Positions 36,513 to 47,714 of a stretch of 64,000 bases of DNA are shown one piece after another. Location: positions 5,911,463-5,975,462 of the forward strand of contig NC_135551.1 in NCBI RefSeq assembly GCF_964340395.1, in the 5' to 3' direction. Position 1 is the stretch's first letter; each line of letters opens with the position of its first letter. The translations under genes were made by a program, and so were the position numbers. Origin of the DNA: Glandiceps talaboti. Its lineage: Eukaryota; Hemichordata; Enteropneusta; Spengelidae. The notes under the pieces were generated by a model. It was not told the origin of the DNA, made no database searches, and was given only the letters and a program-made list of their open reading frames with translations.

Positions 36513-36807
36513 GTAATAAACCAAATTTACTGCTCAAAGGACAAAAGCTTTTTAAGCAAAAGTCATTTTAAATTTCACTAAAATTTGATTCAAATTTGAT
36601 TTTGTAATCTATTTTTTAATTTAAACTTTTGATTTCTATCAGAATCCAAGAAACTGTTCTTATGAATTAAGTCAGTCATTGTTGCAAAAAAAAAATAAAT
36701 AGATATAGAGTGATTATGTCAATGTCAGACATATATTACCATGGCAACAAGTCAAATGGCTGTAATATGTACCTACTAAAATATTCCTTGAATATGTTCA
36801 TTTTTTT

Positions 36808-39086
36808 AGCTCCGCTGTCAGCGAAAGCTGAAAGCGTAGCTTTAGGTATAGGTGGGTATTGAGGTATAGAGAGTAGAGTGAATCATAGGTGTCCGTCAAA
36901 CTTTTATATTTTTACTATCTACTCCGGAAGTGACAGTCGGAATTCTTTGATATTTGGTGTGCATGTTCCCTGGGGGGAGGCTATTCAGATTTGTTCATGC
37001 CAAGTTGATCTGTGCCATTTTCAATTTTTTATGATTTTTTTTCATAAAATGTCATTTTCATCAACTCCTTGAAAACCTCTTATTAGATTGCTTTGATATC
37101 TGGCGTGTTGATGCGCAGGGGGTAGCTTACTCAGATTTGTTAATTTCAAGTCAGCACATCCTCATTTTTATTTTTTATGATTTTTTTTTGGTAATTTGAA
37201 AAAAAAATGAATATGTTAATGAGCATAATGACCGACGCCATATTGGAAATCAGTCGACGAGACTTTAAGTAAACTGCCACTTTTCAAAAGACACTATTGA
37301 CGTCAAACAAGCAATGTAATATGTGCTATAGTCATAATTCTACGCATTGGGCGCCCAAATGACAAGCGTTTGTTCGAAACAGGGTTGTAAACTTCAAATC
37401 AGTCCGCAACATCCTCATTTGCATACTCTATCCTGATTCGACCAGAAGCTGAAGGTGACCTCATTTGACCGAGCGATTTTCCACAGCAAGTATCTTGAGT
37501 ATCAACACAGGACGTTCTTGGTACTCACTAAAATCACACTTCAGACCCACTATAAAAGTGTGATGTTTTCAGATAACATGTAACTTGTGGTTAATTCTAT
37601 ATTGTCGTGCAATTTGGAATGACAGTGAACCAGAATTCAGACAACTTGCGTAAGGAAGGGCATGCCAGACGTCATGCGGTTGAAGTTATGGCCGACAGTT
37701 CACATGTAAAGTTAAACGACATGAACGTGTCTTGCCTTTCCAAAATGCAAATATTTGGCAAGTAAAAATAATTAAAATAATTACAACTTTAATTTGGCTT
37801 CAGATTTTGCATTATGTTTTGCGTATCTTTCCCCGTTTTACATGTAAATCCGAAAAGGTTCTCTCTCATCATGTCATCAGTGTCAGTGATCATACCGCGC
37901 GGGGCTGCTTTGAGTACGAGCGAAGTGAGGCATGTTGAGGTATTTTGTTGAGAATTATAAATATTGCGAAATGTCAAGTACAAGGTTTAAATACAATGGA
38001 ATGATGAAAAAAATGGCAGAGTCTGCTGACAGGCGCCGGTCACAAGAAATACTGTGAATTAAAATATCAGACGATGTATGTATTAATCGCCGACAATCCA
38101 CCCGTATGCACGAGGGACTAACCCGGAAGCAAGTCGTTGTCAGCCATACGTTACAGTGGTAACATCGTCCGAGAAATCGCTGCGTTCAGAGTGTCATTAT
38201 TCACAGAATTGTTGTTTTCGAGTGAAAACCCGTCTTGAATTGTATAACTCTAACAAATGAAGACATGTCAAGTTATATTTTGAAAGTTGTATCGCTAGTT
38301 TGAGACGATTTTCTCACGTACTATCGAGGCTTACTTGGAAGTAGTAGGACCTTACTCCAGTTCATCGGGAAGTTTAGCCAGTCCGATAATTCTTTCTGGT
38401 TTAGTTTACAACACTTTTGATCACGCAGATTTTGTTGTTGTGATGAAAAGAAATAAAAAAAAAGATCATTTCAACCATTTCGTTGTGTTTTCTTTGTGAA
38501 AGGTAACCGAACATGAACGAGTGTTACCACTGTAACGTGTGGCTGAGAATGACTCTCTTCCGGGTACTAGTACTTGAGATTGTCGCCGTACGGAAACTAA
38601 GATGGCGATTAATACATTTCTTCCCTATATATATCTACCACAACTAGTACAAGTTGAATGTTGTTGACTTTGTAAATTTGTTAGAAAATTCAAATTCAAA
38701 TTGCCTCAAAATTATTTTAGATCCCTAGTTTATTTCATTCATCATTAAAATTTTCCAGGGTTACAGCTGTAAGACACTGGAATTATTTATAGCCAACCTC
38801 AAAATCCTCTTTTTTTCTTTTTCTTGTGTGCATTTCCCAGTCATTTTTTTCTGAGATTTTGTGCAATTTTTCATAACAGTAGATTTTTGTTATAAAATGG
38901 TGACTATGGTATAAAAGTACAATACATTACCAACTTCTGTGTAAAATGTGTTTTATAGTGAGACATCATATGATACCACTAACCACTTTATTGCATCGCT
39001 AAAACAAAACTGCATAGTGAAGACCTGAACCACTTCTACATGTCACCAAAATAAAAAATTAAATTAAAAAAAAAACCAGCGGAGCT
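36808..39086. mobile_element. 2.3-kb compound repeat element with nested inverted repeats
   Basis: The outer ends AGCTCCGCTG (36808-36817) and CAGCGGAGCT (39077-39086) are exact inverted matches. The left third holds two units of a 146-bp repeat (GATATTTGGTGTGCATGTTC at 36948 and its variant at 37094), related to the array at 2.8 kb. The middle is visibly richer in CpG (37200-38620) and contains a second inverted repeat (38074-38620, separate entry). Open frames are short. A non-autonomous element or a composite of several insertions fits. An uncharacterised CpG-rich unit is possible, and the outer ends may match by chance. Confidence 0.5.
38074..38620. mobile_element. inverted repeat, ~95-bp arms, 346-bp loop
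   Basis: The left arm 38074-38170 contains TGTATTAATCGCC (with one extra base), GACAATC, ACCCGGAAG, TCAGCCA and CGTTACAGTGGTAACA in order. The right arm 38517-38620 gives the same order in reverse complement (TGTTACCACTGTAACG through GGCGATTAATACA). The loop has no matching sequence. It looks like a TIR-bounded insertion inside the larger 36.8-39.1 kb element. Confidence 0.8.
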
Positions 39087-39089
39087 ATT

Positions 39090-39640
39090 CTGACCGATAG
39101 GTCGCTTGTTTTGAAATTCCTTTCAACAAAAACTGCTATAAAATTACTTAAAATTTACATGACTTTGAATGTGTTGACCTTTGACCAGCTGCCTGAACTT
39201 GTATTTGTAATTTCACAAACAAATATTATTTCTGTCTCAAAGCATTGACTGTGACAATCTGTTCTGTTCTCACCATGCATGGATTTCCACTCATAACACA
39301 AAAATTAAATATTTATTTAATATTATAAAACAGAAGAGGAATGAAAACCAATGAGATACTTAAAATATGCATTGCCATGACTAAAAACACGCAACTGCTT
39401 TTGGTTCACTAGATCATACCGACCGGATATAATTAAATGAATGAAGTCAGCACACTATATTTTATTCAACAACATATTAAAGTGTGTACTCATTTAACAT
39501 TTCAACAAGGCTATTTACTGTGTTATTATTTGAATTCATGCTGAGTATGGCATATATTGGTATTGAAATAATTGATAACCTACTATGGCTATAATTGCTA
39601 TTAGTATTACTCAATGTAGGTTTATGTATTTCAGATTTGT
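39090..39640. other. no gene seen
   Basis: A+T-rich sequence between the compound element and the microsatellite cluster. The minus-strand open frames that overlap its right end owe their length to the CATA/CAGA repeats. Confidence 0.5.
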
Positions 39641-39649
39641 GGCCTAGAT

Positions 39650-39776
39650 ATGACACACACACACATAGATACATACATACATAAATACATACATACATAC
39701 ATACATACACACATACATAAATACACACAAACACATTCGTACATACATACATACATACATACATACATACATACAT

Positions 39777-39811
<35 letters not shown>
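39650..39811. repeat. (CA)n/(CATA)n/(CAGA)n compound microsatellite
   Basis: Runs of CA, CATA and CAGA follow one another. They generate the long low-complexity Tyr-Val-Cys-Met and Thr-His-Ile frames seen on the two strands, which are not genes. Confidence 0.95.
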
Positions 39812-39969
39812 TGTGTTAGATCTGGACATGATATTTACAAAGTGTTCAAACTGAAGACACATCATGTGTAAACAAATCTCCACTATGGATTCAATCTTTG
39901 GTCAATACTGTCACACATATCTGGTTTTGAAGTCTGGTACTATAGAAATTGTGTTTGTTTGTTTGTGTA

Positions 39970-39970
<1 letters not shown>

Positions 39971-40006
<36 letters not shown>
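39971..40006. repeat. (ATTG)n microsatellite
   Basis: About nine copies of GATT/ATTG. Confidence 0.9.
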
Positions 40007-40008
<2 letters not shown>

Positions 40009-40009
40009 A

Positions 40010-42735
40010 ATTATAAGAAATACAACATTCGAACATTACCAAATGGTAAAGAAAATAAACATGGAATGTTTTTTTTGTGTGTGTCATCTTGTAGTGAAGT
40101 GTTGCTGTGAGTACTATGTATAAGTTTATCAGTTCATCATAGTGACACATTTATTGTTGTATTTATGTATATAATGTATACACGTCTTGCCCTGTGACTG
40201 CCAATAAACAGCTTTTAATTACACACACATCATAAAAACTGACATGTTAGCAAACAGGATTAAATCAATGCCTGAAATTCAGAATTATTCACAGTAAATG
40301 AGTTTTTTAAAAAATGTAGTAATGCAGTAGGCTTTTGCTAGAAGTTTGATGCAAATGTACCATATTTCAAAATTTACAAATTCTTAATTTCTTTTTAACT
40401 TGTCATTGGCACTCGATACCAACAATCATGTTTAACACTAAAATAAAGTAACATCAATGAAAGACCAATGTCAGACTAAGAATATTAAATATTTAGTTGT
40501 GACAAACAGTTATCAGCAGATGAAAAAAATTGTAAGAATTATCATATTTCAAAATTTGATCATTACGGCTCTACTGATAATGTAACAAACAAACCATATA
40601 TTCAAATATTGTAAATTAATAAAATAGTAATATTGAAGAGTATAATTTTGTGTAGAAAGTTTTTTTATGGATTTCAATACAGGTCAAATCATTTTAAATA
40701 TACAGATACTGTAATTTTGAAAAATTCTATTTACAGTTCTCAGTCTACACATAACATGTAAATTGTAATTGCAAAACCCATTTGTAATATTTGATGATTC
40801 TATTTACTAACTCTCAACTCAAAAGACAGACCTGCGCCATTGTCATAGCAACTAATTTGTCCCCTTTTTAGAGTGTTTTAAAAGAGATGATTTGTTAATA
40901 GATTGTAGAAACAGGAAGTTACATTGTTAGTTAGCTTTGATAGTTGATGATTAGTACATATGACAATACAAATAATGTCTGTGTCAGGTTGTATCTAGTA
41001 GTCTTTTGTAACACCTCAACCAGACAGAGAAGTCAATGATTATACAATATGACTGTTACAGCTAAAATGATGTTGGCTTGGACATTTTTTTGACTCTAGA
41101 CCAAGACACATAACAGGATCCTTTACCCAGTCACACTGAAAAGTAATAAGCATTGCTATTATTTCACAGTGCAGTAGAAACAGGCTTCTAATGGAAACAT
41201 TACACATGGACTTGATGATTTTAATGGCTGCAATTGTTTATTTTCTAACTGATAATCATTTTAGTTTTAAATATTACCTTGTCAATCAAAATAAATCCCT
41301 CAAGACAATGGCTTTTTTTTTTCCCCAGAAAAATGAGATTTTGTGACTTCAAATTGCTTTAGAAGTCACAAATCTCATGGGCTGTGGAAAAATTACTTTA
41401 TTGAGGATTAATGAATAGCAAGGAGCTATATATTCTGGAGAACACACTTTAAAAAAATGATGAAAAGGTGTATTTTTAATAACCAAATTTTGTTTTAAAT
41501 TGGCACACTGACCATTATAATACAAAGAATAATTACATGAGAGCTTCACCACTAGTGAAAAATGACAGTATGTGTTGTAGTTGACAGGGGATGTTTGTTC
41601 AAATTGGTTTTGAAAGCTTCAAAATGGAACTATGCAGCTCGTAAACCGGTCAATATTTCAAAGGTATCACTAGATTGCTAGCTTATTTGTGTCACTTTCT
41701 GTTATAATAACATCAACGATATGTTGTGCACTTACAATGTATATACCTGTCAGATGTTCAAAATAACAGCCACCTAAAATTTGAAAGAGAATTACATAAT
41801 TGCTGCATTGACTATCTATTTGTTCTTACAAGGTATTGAGACTATATTTATATCAACTTGTTGATAATGGAAGTTTTCACATCGCATTGACATCATTTCT
41901 GTAGTACAAACCTAAGGTTATCATGTAAATTTACTGATATTTTGTTGAGGTAGGTTTACAGGAAACATGACTGTACATGTACAAGATGTACATTTTGATA
42001 AAGTACTGTTACAGTAGCTTCATTCATTCATTCAGGGATAACATTACTCACAATCTTTCCATATATTGTAATATAATAACCCCAGGCTTGGTATACTTGC
42101 AAGTCTCAGTCATATCCATGTAATGTAGGAACAACAAATGCATTCATAATTCATTCAAATCTTGCACAAAGGTCATGTGGCCACCATTGTGTTCTGTGAC
42201 TTGATAAGGCTAAAAGGCTACTCTACAGGTATAAAGAATTCACCATGTATGCAATACTCGGCTACTTTCATGCACTGATACACTATACTCTACTGAATCA
42301 GATTAGATATACATGTATCTGAAGACCTCTATTACAGGAGGTGAATCAGATGTTTTTGTTGATATATTCAAGCTGACCTTTCTTTTTACCTTCAAGTTAA
42401 TTTAGTATGTTAGAGTTAGTTCATTTCAGTTATTTTCACCAGGCAATAGTGTACACATCCATCACATTATATCATATTGTACTAACTCTCTATCTGTGGA
42501 ATACTGTATTGAAATTGCCCTCTTTAAGATTGCATTTATAGTAATAATCACAGCAATGAATTGAATGTTTAAATTATTTGCCCACTTTAATAGTGAAATA
42601 TTATTTCCCTACTTTAATAGTGAGACGATCTCTATTTTGTAATCATGATTACTTTATTATTGCCGTATTTTTGGAACAATGAGTATTTATAATGATGAGG
42701 AACTAATTTCTCATTTGAAGTGTTCATAGTGACCT
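40010..42735. other. no gene seen; one dispersed repeat copy
   Basis: 41055-41265 matches 46297-46590 in the same orientation. The ordered shared phrases are TAAAATGATG, GGCTTGG, CAGGATCCTT, TCACACTGAAAAGTGA or a variant, CAGGCTTCT and CTGATAA. The 46 kb copy has about 80 extra bases near its start. Otherwise this is unremarkable A+T-rich sequence. Confidence 0.5.
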
Positions 42736-42736
42736 T

Positions 42737-42841
<105 letters not shown>

Positions 42842-43997
42842 GTCCTTTTATGTAAATAAAGTTCAAGAGTGAAAATACCTCTCAAGTTTTTAATTAGCAC
42901 CTAATTATAGTCTTATAATTGGAACCTAGATTACAGAATGATGTATTTACATTTAAATCTCCTGTTCTATAGATGAGATCATTTATCTGTTAACAAGTTT
43001 TGATTTGTAGCATGCCGGGCATTTAACAGGTTGGATTCTCATTAATTACATAAATGTCAAAAATAATGGTTAGGCTTGAAAGTAAAATGAACTTTTGTGT
43101 CGTAAATCAATTGAGATATAAAGTCTTGGCTTGATTCATTGATACATAAATCAATGAACAGTTTGAGAGAAAGTCTGGTTTAGTAACCTAAATCTCCAAC
43201 ATTATAATAAAAGTCAGACCATCACTTTAATTTACCGAACGTTTACTAAACTCATTTGCAGAAACTGTTTTTAAAAAATCTGCATGTCCAGACCCAAGCT
43301 GCTGCAATATAGAGAAGGACTCTAGCCATCTCCCTAATAACCACAAATATGGTAAACTTAGTAAATAATTCCATTTTACAGTTTAAGAAAATTTGACCCA
43401 AAATGTAATATTTTAATTCATACAGAAATGGAGTAATCACTTTTAATTTCCTACAAGTGTATTTATGGAATGCAATAATCAAGTGCAGTTATATTTCAGA
43501 AAATCCAGATATCATGACCCAGACAACTTGTCTGAGGAATATACATTTGAATTAATAAGGTATCAGTGAGTCAACTTAGCATACATGTGTGTAGAATAGT
43601 TATTTAATATTTTAATATTTATAAAATCTTTAAAAAATCTGTGAAAAGCAGTTGTCTGGCAGAAATTCAGAAAAATTTGGTTCTATGATTCCATGTTAAT
43701 AATTGGCTTCACTGGTAACAATAATGAGAATCTTGTATTGAAACGTATGGGACCTGACCTCTGACACCCCATTCCCCAAATCATTTCCATAATACATTGT
43801 AGCAACTCTCAAGGAATGGATTCACTCTGATCTTGTGACATTTGTATAATGCCTGCCATATACAAACTCTAGAGACATCTGTACACACACACATGCATAA
43901 CTGTTTACAGCATTGGTATAAAACATACCATAAATTCTATAAACATTATAACTTTGGTACTTTCCTACTTTAAACATTGGCCTAGCTACCCTTTACC

Positions 43998-44370
43998 CAT
44001 ATAGTCTAGTTACTATATATGTAGACGTTCTCTATGATCTCTCTCTTTCCTCATACAGTCAAACAGACAGAGTCTATCAAAATCTAGCTAACTCTTCTAC
44101 TGCTAGTACTGGGGAAGGGATGAGCAGCACATTCCAATACATGTTGACAGGCAGTTGTAATTAGTTACTTTGTTCAGTTTACTACAAACTCAACCTTCAG
44201 TTTGAATAATAAGTGTCATGAGGACGTGATAATGTCATCACATTTATATCAATGTTCCAGAAGCATAAACTATCACTGTTGCTGGTAAAAATGGAATTCT
44301 GTGCTAGAGAAATCCATTTGACTATACAGTAGAGATGATTGTAATGCATACAGGACTAGACTACCCTTTA
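43998..44370. mobile_element. TAGTCTAG-ended MITE-like element, copy 1
   Basis: The ends TAGTCTAGTTACTATA and GACTAGACTA are inverted. The body matches the reverse complement of 46965-47305 along its length: CTATGATCTCT, AGTCAAACAGACA, ATCTAGCTAA, GACAGGCAGTTGTAATT, AGTTTACTACAAACTCAACC and AGAAATCCATTTG. A third copy is at 58550-58935. The inverted arrangement of copies 1 and 2 could let 350-bp arms pair across a 2.6-kb loop. Confidence 0.85.
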
Positions 44371-44987
44371 CCCTGCATTCTGAGTTTTAGTCAATACTAC
44401 AGAGAGACTATTTCCTCTATCTAGCCAATAAATAATGACATACCCATTAAGTTGTAGTCATGGTTTATAGTAGTTATAAGATCTCATTGTAAACATATCT
44501 AGACCCCTTGCTGTGTAATGGTTCTCCCCTCTAGTCTTTCAAGTAGTAAATTATATCTTTTATATACTTTTAATTGAAACTATTCTGAGGTCACTTATTT
44601 AGATATTGATACTGCTCTCCATTTGTAACCTGTCTTTTTTTTTGCTGTATTGTGGATGAATTTGACTTTGTAGGTCATTAATTTACAGATTTGAGTTCAT
44701 TTCATGGAAGTATTTAGTATATATAACGAAGCATGTGAAGACAGGGTATTGTATTTCCTACAAATACCATGTCTCCTTTGGTGGTGATGACTTAATGATA
44801 TTCATTTTACTACAGTAACTGCATCCTTATCTCTTATTTTATACAGATACACCCATATTCACACTAAAACTAGGTCAGTTACTAGGGCCAATGTGGTGTC
44901 AAGTTCAATACCAAAACATACGTACCGTGAGAAATGTGTTATTGCAACAACAAAAAATTCAAATTTTTAAAATATTTTTCATACATT

Positions 44988-45175
44988 AAAGTGGCCATAT
45001 TGATGAGGATTGCAGTATTTATTTTGGATTTTTAATTTGTAAAACAATTTTATGATGATGTTCTATTCGAAAAAATCAATGTAAAACTACATTGTCTGAG
45101 ACTGTGTTTGTCATTGAATACATTGCAAAAAGTGAAAAAAATGTGTAAAAAGGGGACGGCCATATACAGTGACTA
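44988..45175 (+). repeat. diverged relative of the 13.0-kb foldback element
   Basis: The stretch opens with TTAAAGTGGCCATAT and continues with GTATTTATTTTGGATTTTTA and AAAACAATTTTATGATG, as in the left arm at 13040. It ends near ACGGCCATATACAG, a remnant of the right end. It is shorter than the 13-kb copy, so its centre has been lost. Confidence 0.75.
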
Positions 45176-45189
45176 GTATAAGTTTTCTG

Positions 45190-45366
45190 GCACCACCTGT
45201 TGCATCATCTCTCCACTCGTCCCTCTCACTCTTCCGGGCAATTTCCATGCCATCTCTCATGGAATGGACTTCACTTTAATGTATTTATATTATGCCATGT
45301 ACAAACTCTGTAGGCATCAATAAGCCAAAAATAAAAAAAATAAAAAAATAAATAAATAAATAAATA
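45190..45366 (+). repeat. 3' end of an interspersed repeat with an (AAAT)n tail
   Basis: The phrases TGGAATGGACTTCACT, TATGCC and ATACAAACTCT or variants are shared with 43800-43890. Here they are followed by an A-rich (AAAT)n tail at 45325-45366. A shared 3' end plus a simple-repeat tail suggests a truncated non-LTR element or SINE. No open reverse transcriptase frame is present. Confidence 0.45.
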
Positions 45367-45369
45367 CTT

Positions 45370-46280
45370 TTACTGCAAAAAACACCAAAAATTGGCTAGT
45401 TATAAAGTATACTTGAACATTTAATGTAAATACATGTATAAAAAAAATCAGATACTGCAATAAATTATTATTAAAGAGTCATAACATACCGGTATGTAGC
45501 TAAATGACCATAATGTCTGGTAGTTGTGTTGTATTATTATGTAAGGAATGTAAAGGTAATGATATGTATTTTAAAAAAAGCCAATCAAATTGTAAAATCT
45601 TTGAATTTATAGATTTAATCCAGTGCAGTACAGTTTACATTGGTTTCACACTTAGAATTGCCCCCATATATCAAAATGGTATAATACCGTTTTATATTTA
45701 TTTGCCAAATGACTTTGTTAGTATTAAATTTTACAATATAATAACTTTCCTGATACTATTTGTGTGGTCTTTTTACAAAGTATAACATAAAAATTTATTG
45801 TTGTATCACTGGTTTATTTTTGTGAATATGAGTATTTTATCCTATGAACTGAATTTTTACCATATCCAGAAAATGTCTGGTTAGAGCTGTTCCAGTCATG
45901 TAAAAATTTATGTTTTTGTCATAAAGCATTAAACTTAAAGAAAATATCAGACCACTAGAAGAAGAGTTCTTTTAGTGGTGCGAGAGAAAATGAAATAACC
46001 TGACCATGTTTTTATTTTATATTTATAATTGCATTTTAGCACTCAGACTGATAGTTTGAGTTGTTTACTTTAAAATTAAATGAGATATTAATTGTCTGAG
46101 AATTTGTCAATAGTAAAGAAAGAAATTCCATTCCAATCCTATAATGTTAGTTTGTGTGTTCTATGTCTTCAATAATACTGGTTGGTTTGCCTTTGTTTGG
46201 TTCCTTTAAATTCCAATACTGATAATAGCTTTTACGCCATACCTTGAAACATTAATTTTGTAATAACTTGATTTTCAAGC
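45370..46280. other. no gene seen
   Basis: A 93-codon plus-strand frame (45504-45785) begins MTIMSGSCVVLLCKECKG. It has no family resemblance that I recognise, no partner exons, and the A/T-skewed composition of non-coding DNA here. I do not call it. Confidence 0.4.
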
Positions 46281-46296
46281 AGTGAAATAATATTTT

Positions 46297-46590
46297 ACTG
46301 TAACAGTTAAAATGATGGTGGCTTGGTGTCTCACTCATTGGACATGTTGATTTAGTTACAAATTTTAAGTTTAGACACATGTCAACTCAGGCTAACAATA
46401 ACAGAGACACATCACAGTCCATCAGGATCCTTCACCTAATCACACTGAAAAGTGATATTAAGCATTCATTTGCTATTCTTTTTCAGTGCAGAGGCAGCAG
46501 GCTTCTGATGAAAACATTACACCTGGACTTAATGATTTACATAATATATATTAAATGGTTTCAATCGTTTATTGTCTAACTGATAAATCA
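46297..46590 (+). repeat. dispersed repeat, partner of 41055-41265
   Basis: Direct-orientation match to 41055-41265, with an internal insertion or partner deletion after GGCTTGG. Shared segments include CAGGATCCTT, TCACACTGAAAAGTGA and TGCAGAGGCAGCAGGCTTCT-type text. Confidence 0.7.
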
Positions 46591-46889
46591 ACATGCTAAC
46601 TTCATTACTTCTACATCCCAACTGTGTACGACACCTGTGTCATTGTTTCTTTTGCATTTGAAGTTGTCTGAGGGTGTGTAAAAATATAATGTAATATGAG
46701 TGAAACACCAAAGCTACATCATTTGTCCTGTATAACTTCCTATACTTGGTTTTCATAGATGTTATTGAATCTATTAAATTATAAGTTACACACAGTCATA
46801 CAGTCACCAACCTGGCACCATCTTGTCTTGATGCACAAACGGGTACTACATGTACTGCCAGGCAGAGTATCCTGCTTAATTACAACTCA

Positions 46890-47710
46890 GACAACTGAGA
46901 TTTCAACCATAAAGAATTGATAAACGAAATAGTTAATTCTTTTGGAGGGCTACACTACAACCAATATTAGTCTAGCCCTATACATGTTCCAATCATCTCC
47001 ACCATATAAACAAATGGATTTCTCAGCGATAGTTTATGCTATTGCAGCATATAAATGTCATAACGTTATCACATCCTCACATCACTTGCATTCAAATTTG
47101 AGGTTGAGTTTGTAGTAAACTGATGAAGTAACCAATTACAACTGCCTGTCAGTGTGTGCTGGATTACTACTGACATGCACTGTTCACCTGTCCCCGGCAG
47201 GAGATTTAGCTAGATTTTTGATAGAATTTGTCTGTTTGACTATATGTTGGAAAGAGATCATAGAGAACAACTACATGTATAGTAACTAGACTAATATTGG
47301 ATTGTCTCACATAGATTGGCGTTTACACTTAAATGTTTCATGGATGATTTCAGCAAGACAGAGAAAGTACAATGTAATTTAGAGTGATGAGATTTCAACC
47401 ACGAAGTCTTAGAATTGATTTATGAACAATTAATTCGGTCACTGTGTAAACAATACACTGCAACCAATATTAGAATTTAGATTGTCTCACATACATGTAG
47501 ATTGGTGTTTACACTCAAATGTTCTATGATTTCTGCAAGACTTGGAAAATAACTGACTGCCAGTGCCAAAAGCTAAGATTTCTGAAAAGCTTAGATTTAA
47601 TCTCTTAGTAACATTAGTACACTTTAGCAAAGAAAAAGATTGTCTCATACATAGATTGATATTACACTCAAATTCTCTGTGAACTTTGATATTCCTAAGA
47701 TACTTGGAGA
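46890..47710. repeat. 156-182 bp tandem units, one carrying an insertion
   Basis: The anchor GATTGTCTCACATAGATTGG and its variants occur near 47301, 47483 and 47639. The unit continues TTTACACTCAAATGTT. The part preceding the anchor (TGAGATTTCAACCA ... CAACCAATATTAG) is present uninterrupted at 47388-47480. At 46890-47300 it is split by the TAGTCTAG-ended element. The pair therefore gives an occupied and an empty site. Confidence 0.75.
46965..47305. mobile_element. TAGTCTAG-ended MITE-like element, copy 2 (inverted)
   Basis: The element runs from TTAGTCTAGCCC to TATAGTAACTAGACTAA and is the reverse complement of the copy at 43998-44370. It sits inside one unit of a local tandem repeat. The neighbouring unit near 47470 lacks it, which marks the element as a discrete insertion rather than part of a larger duplication. 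Confidence 0.85.
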
Positions 47711-47714
47711 ATAA

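Noticed and set aside
39477-39883. Low-complexity frames on both strands
   Set aside because: Translations of the CATA/CAGA microsatellite.
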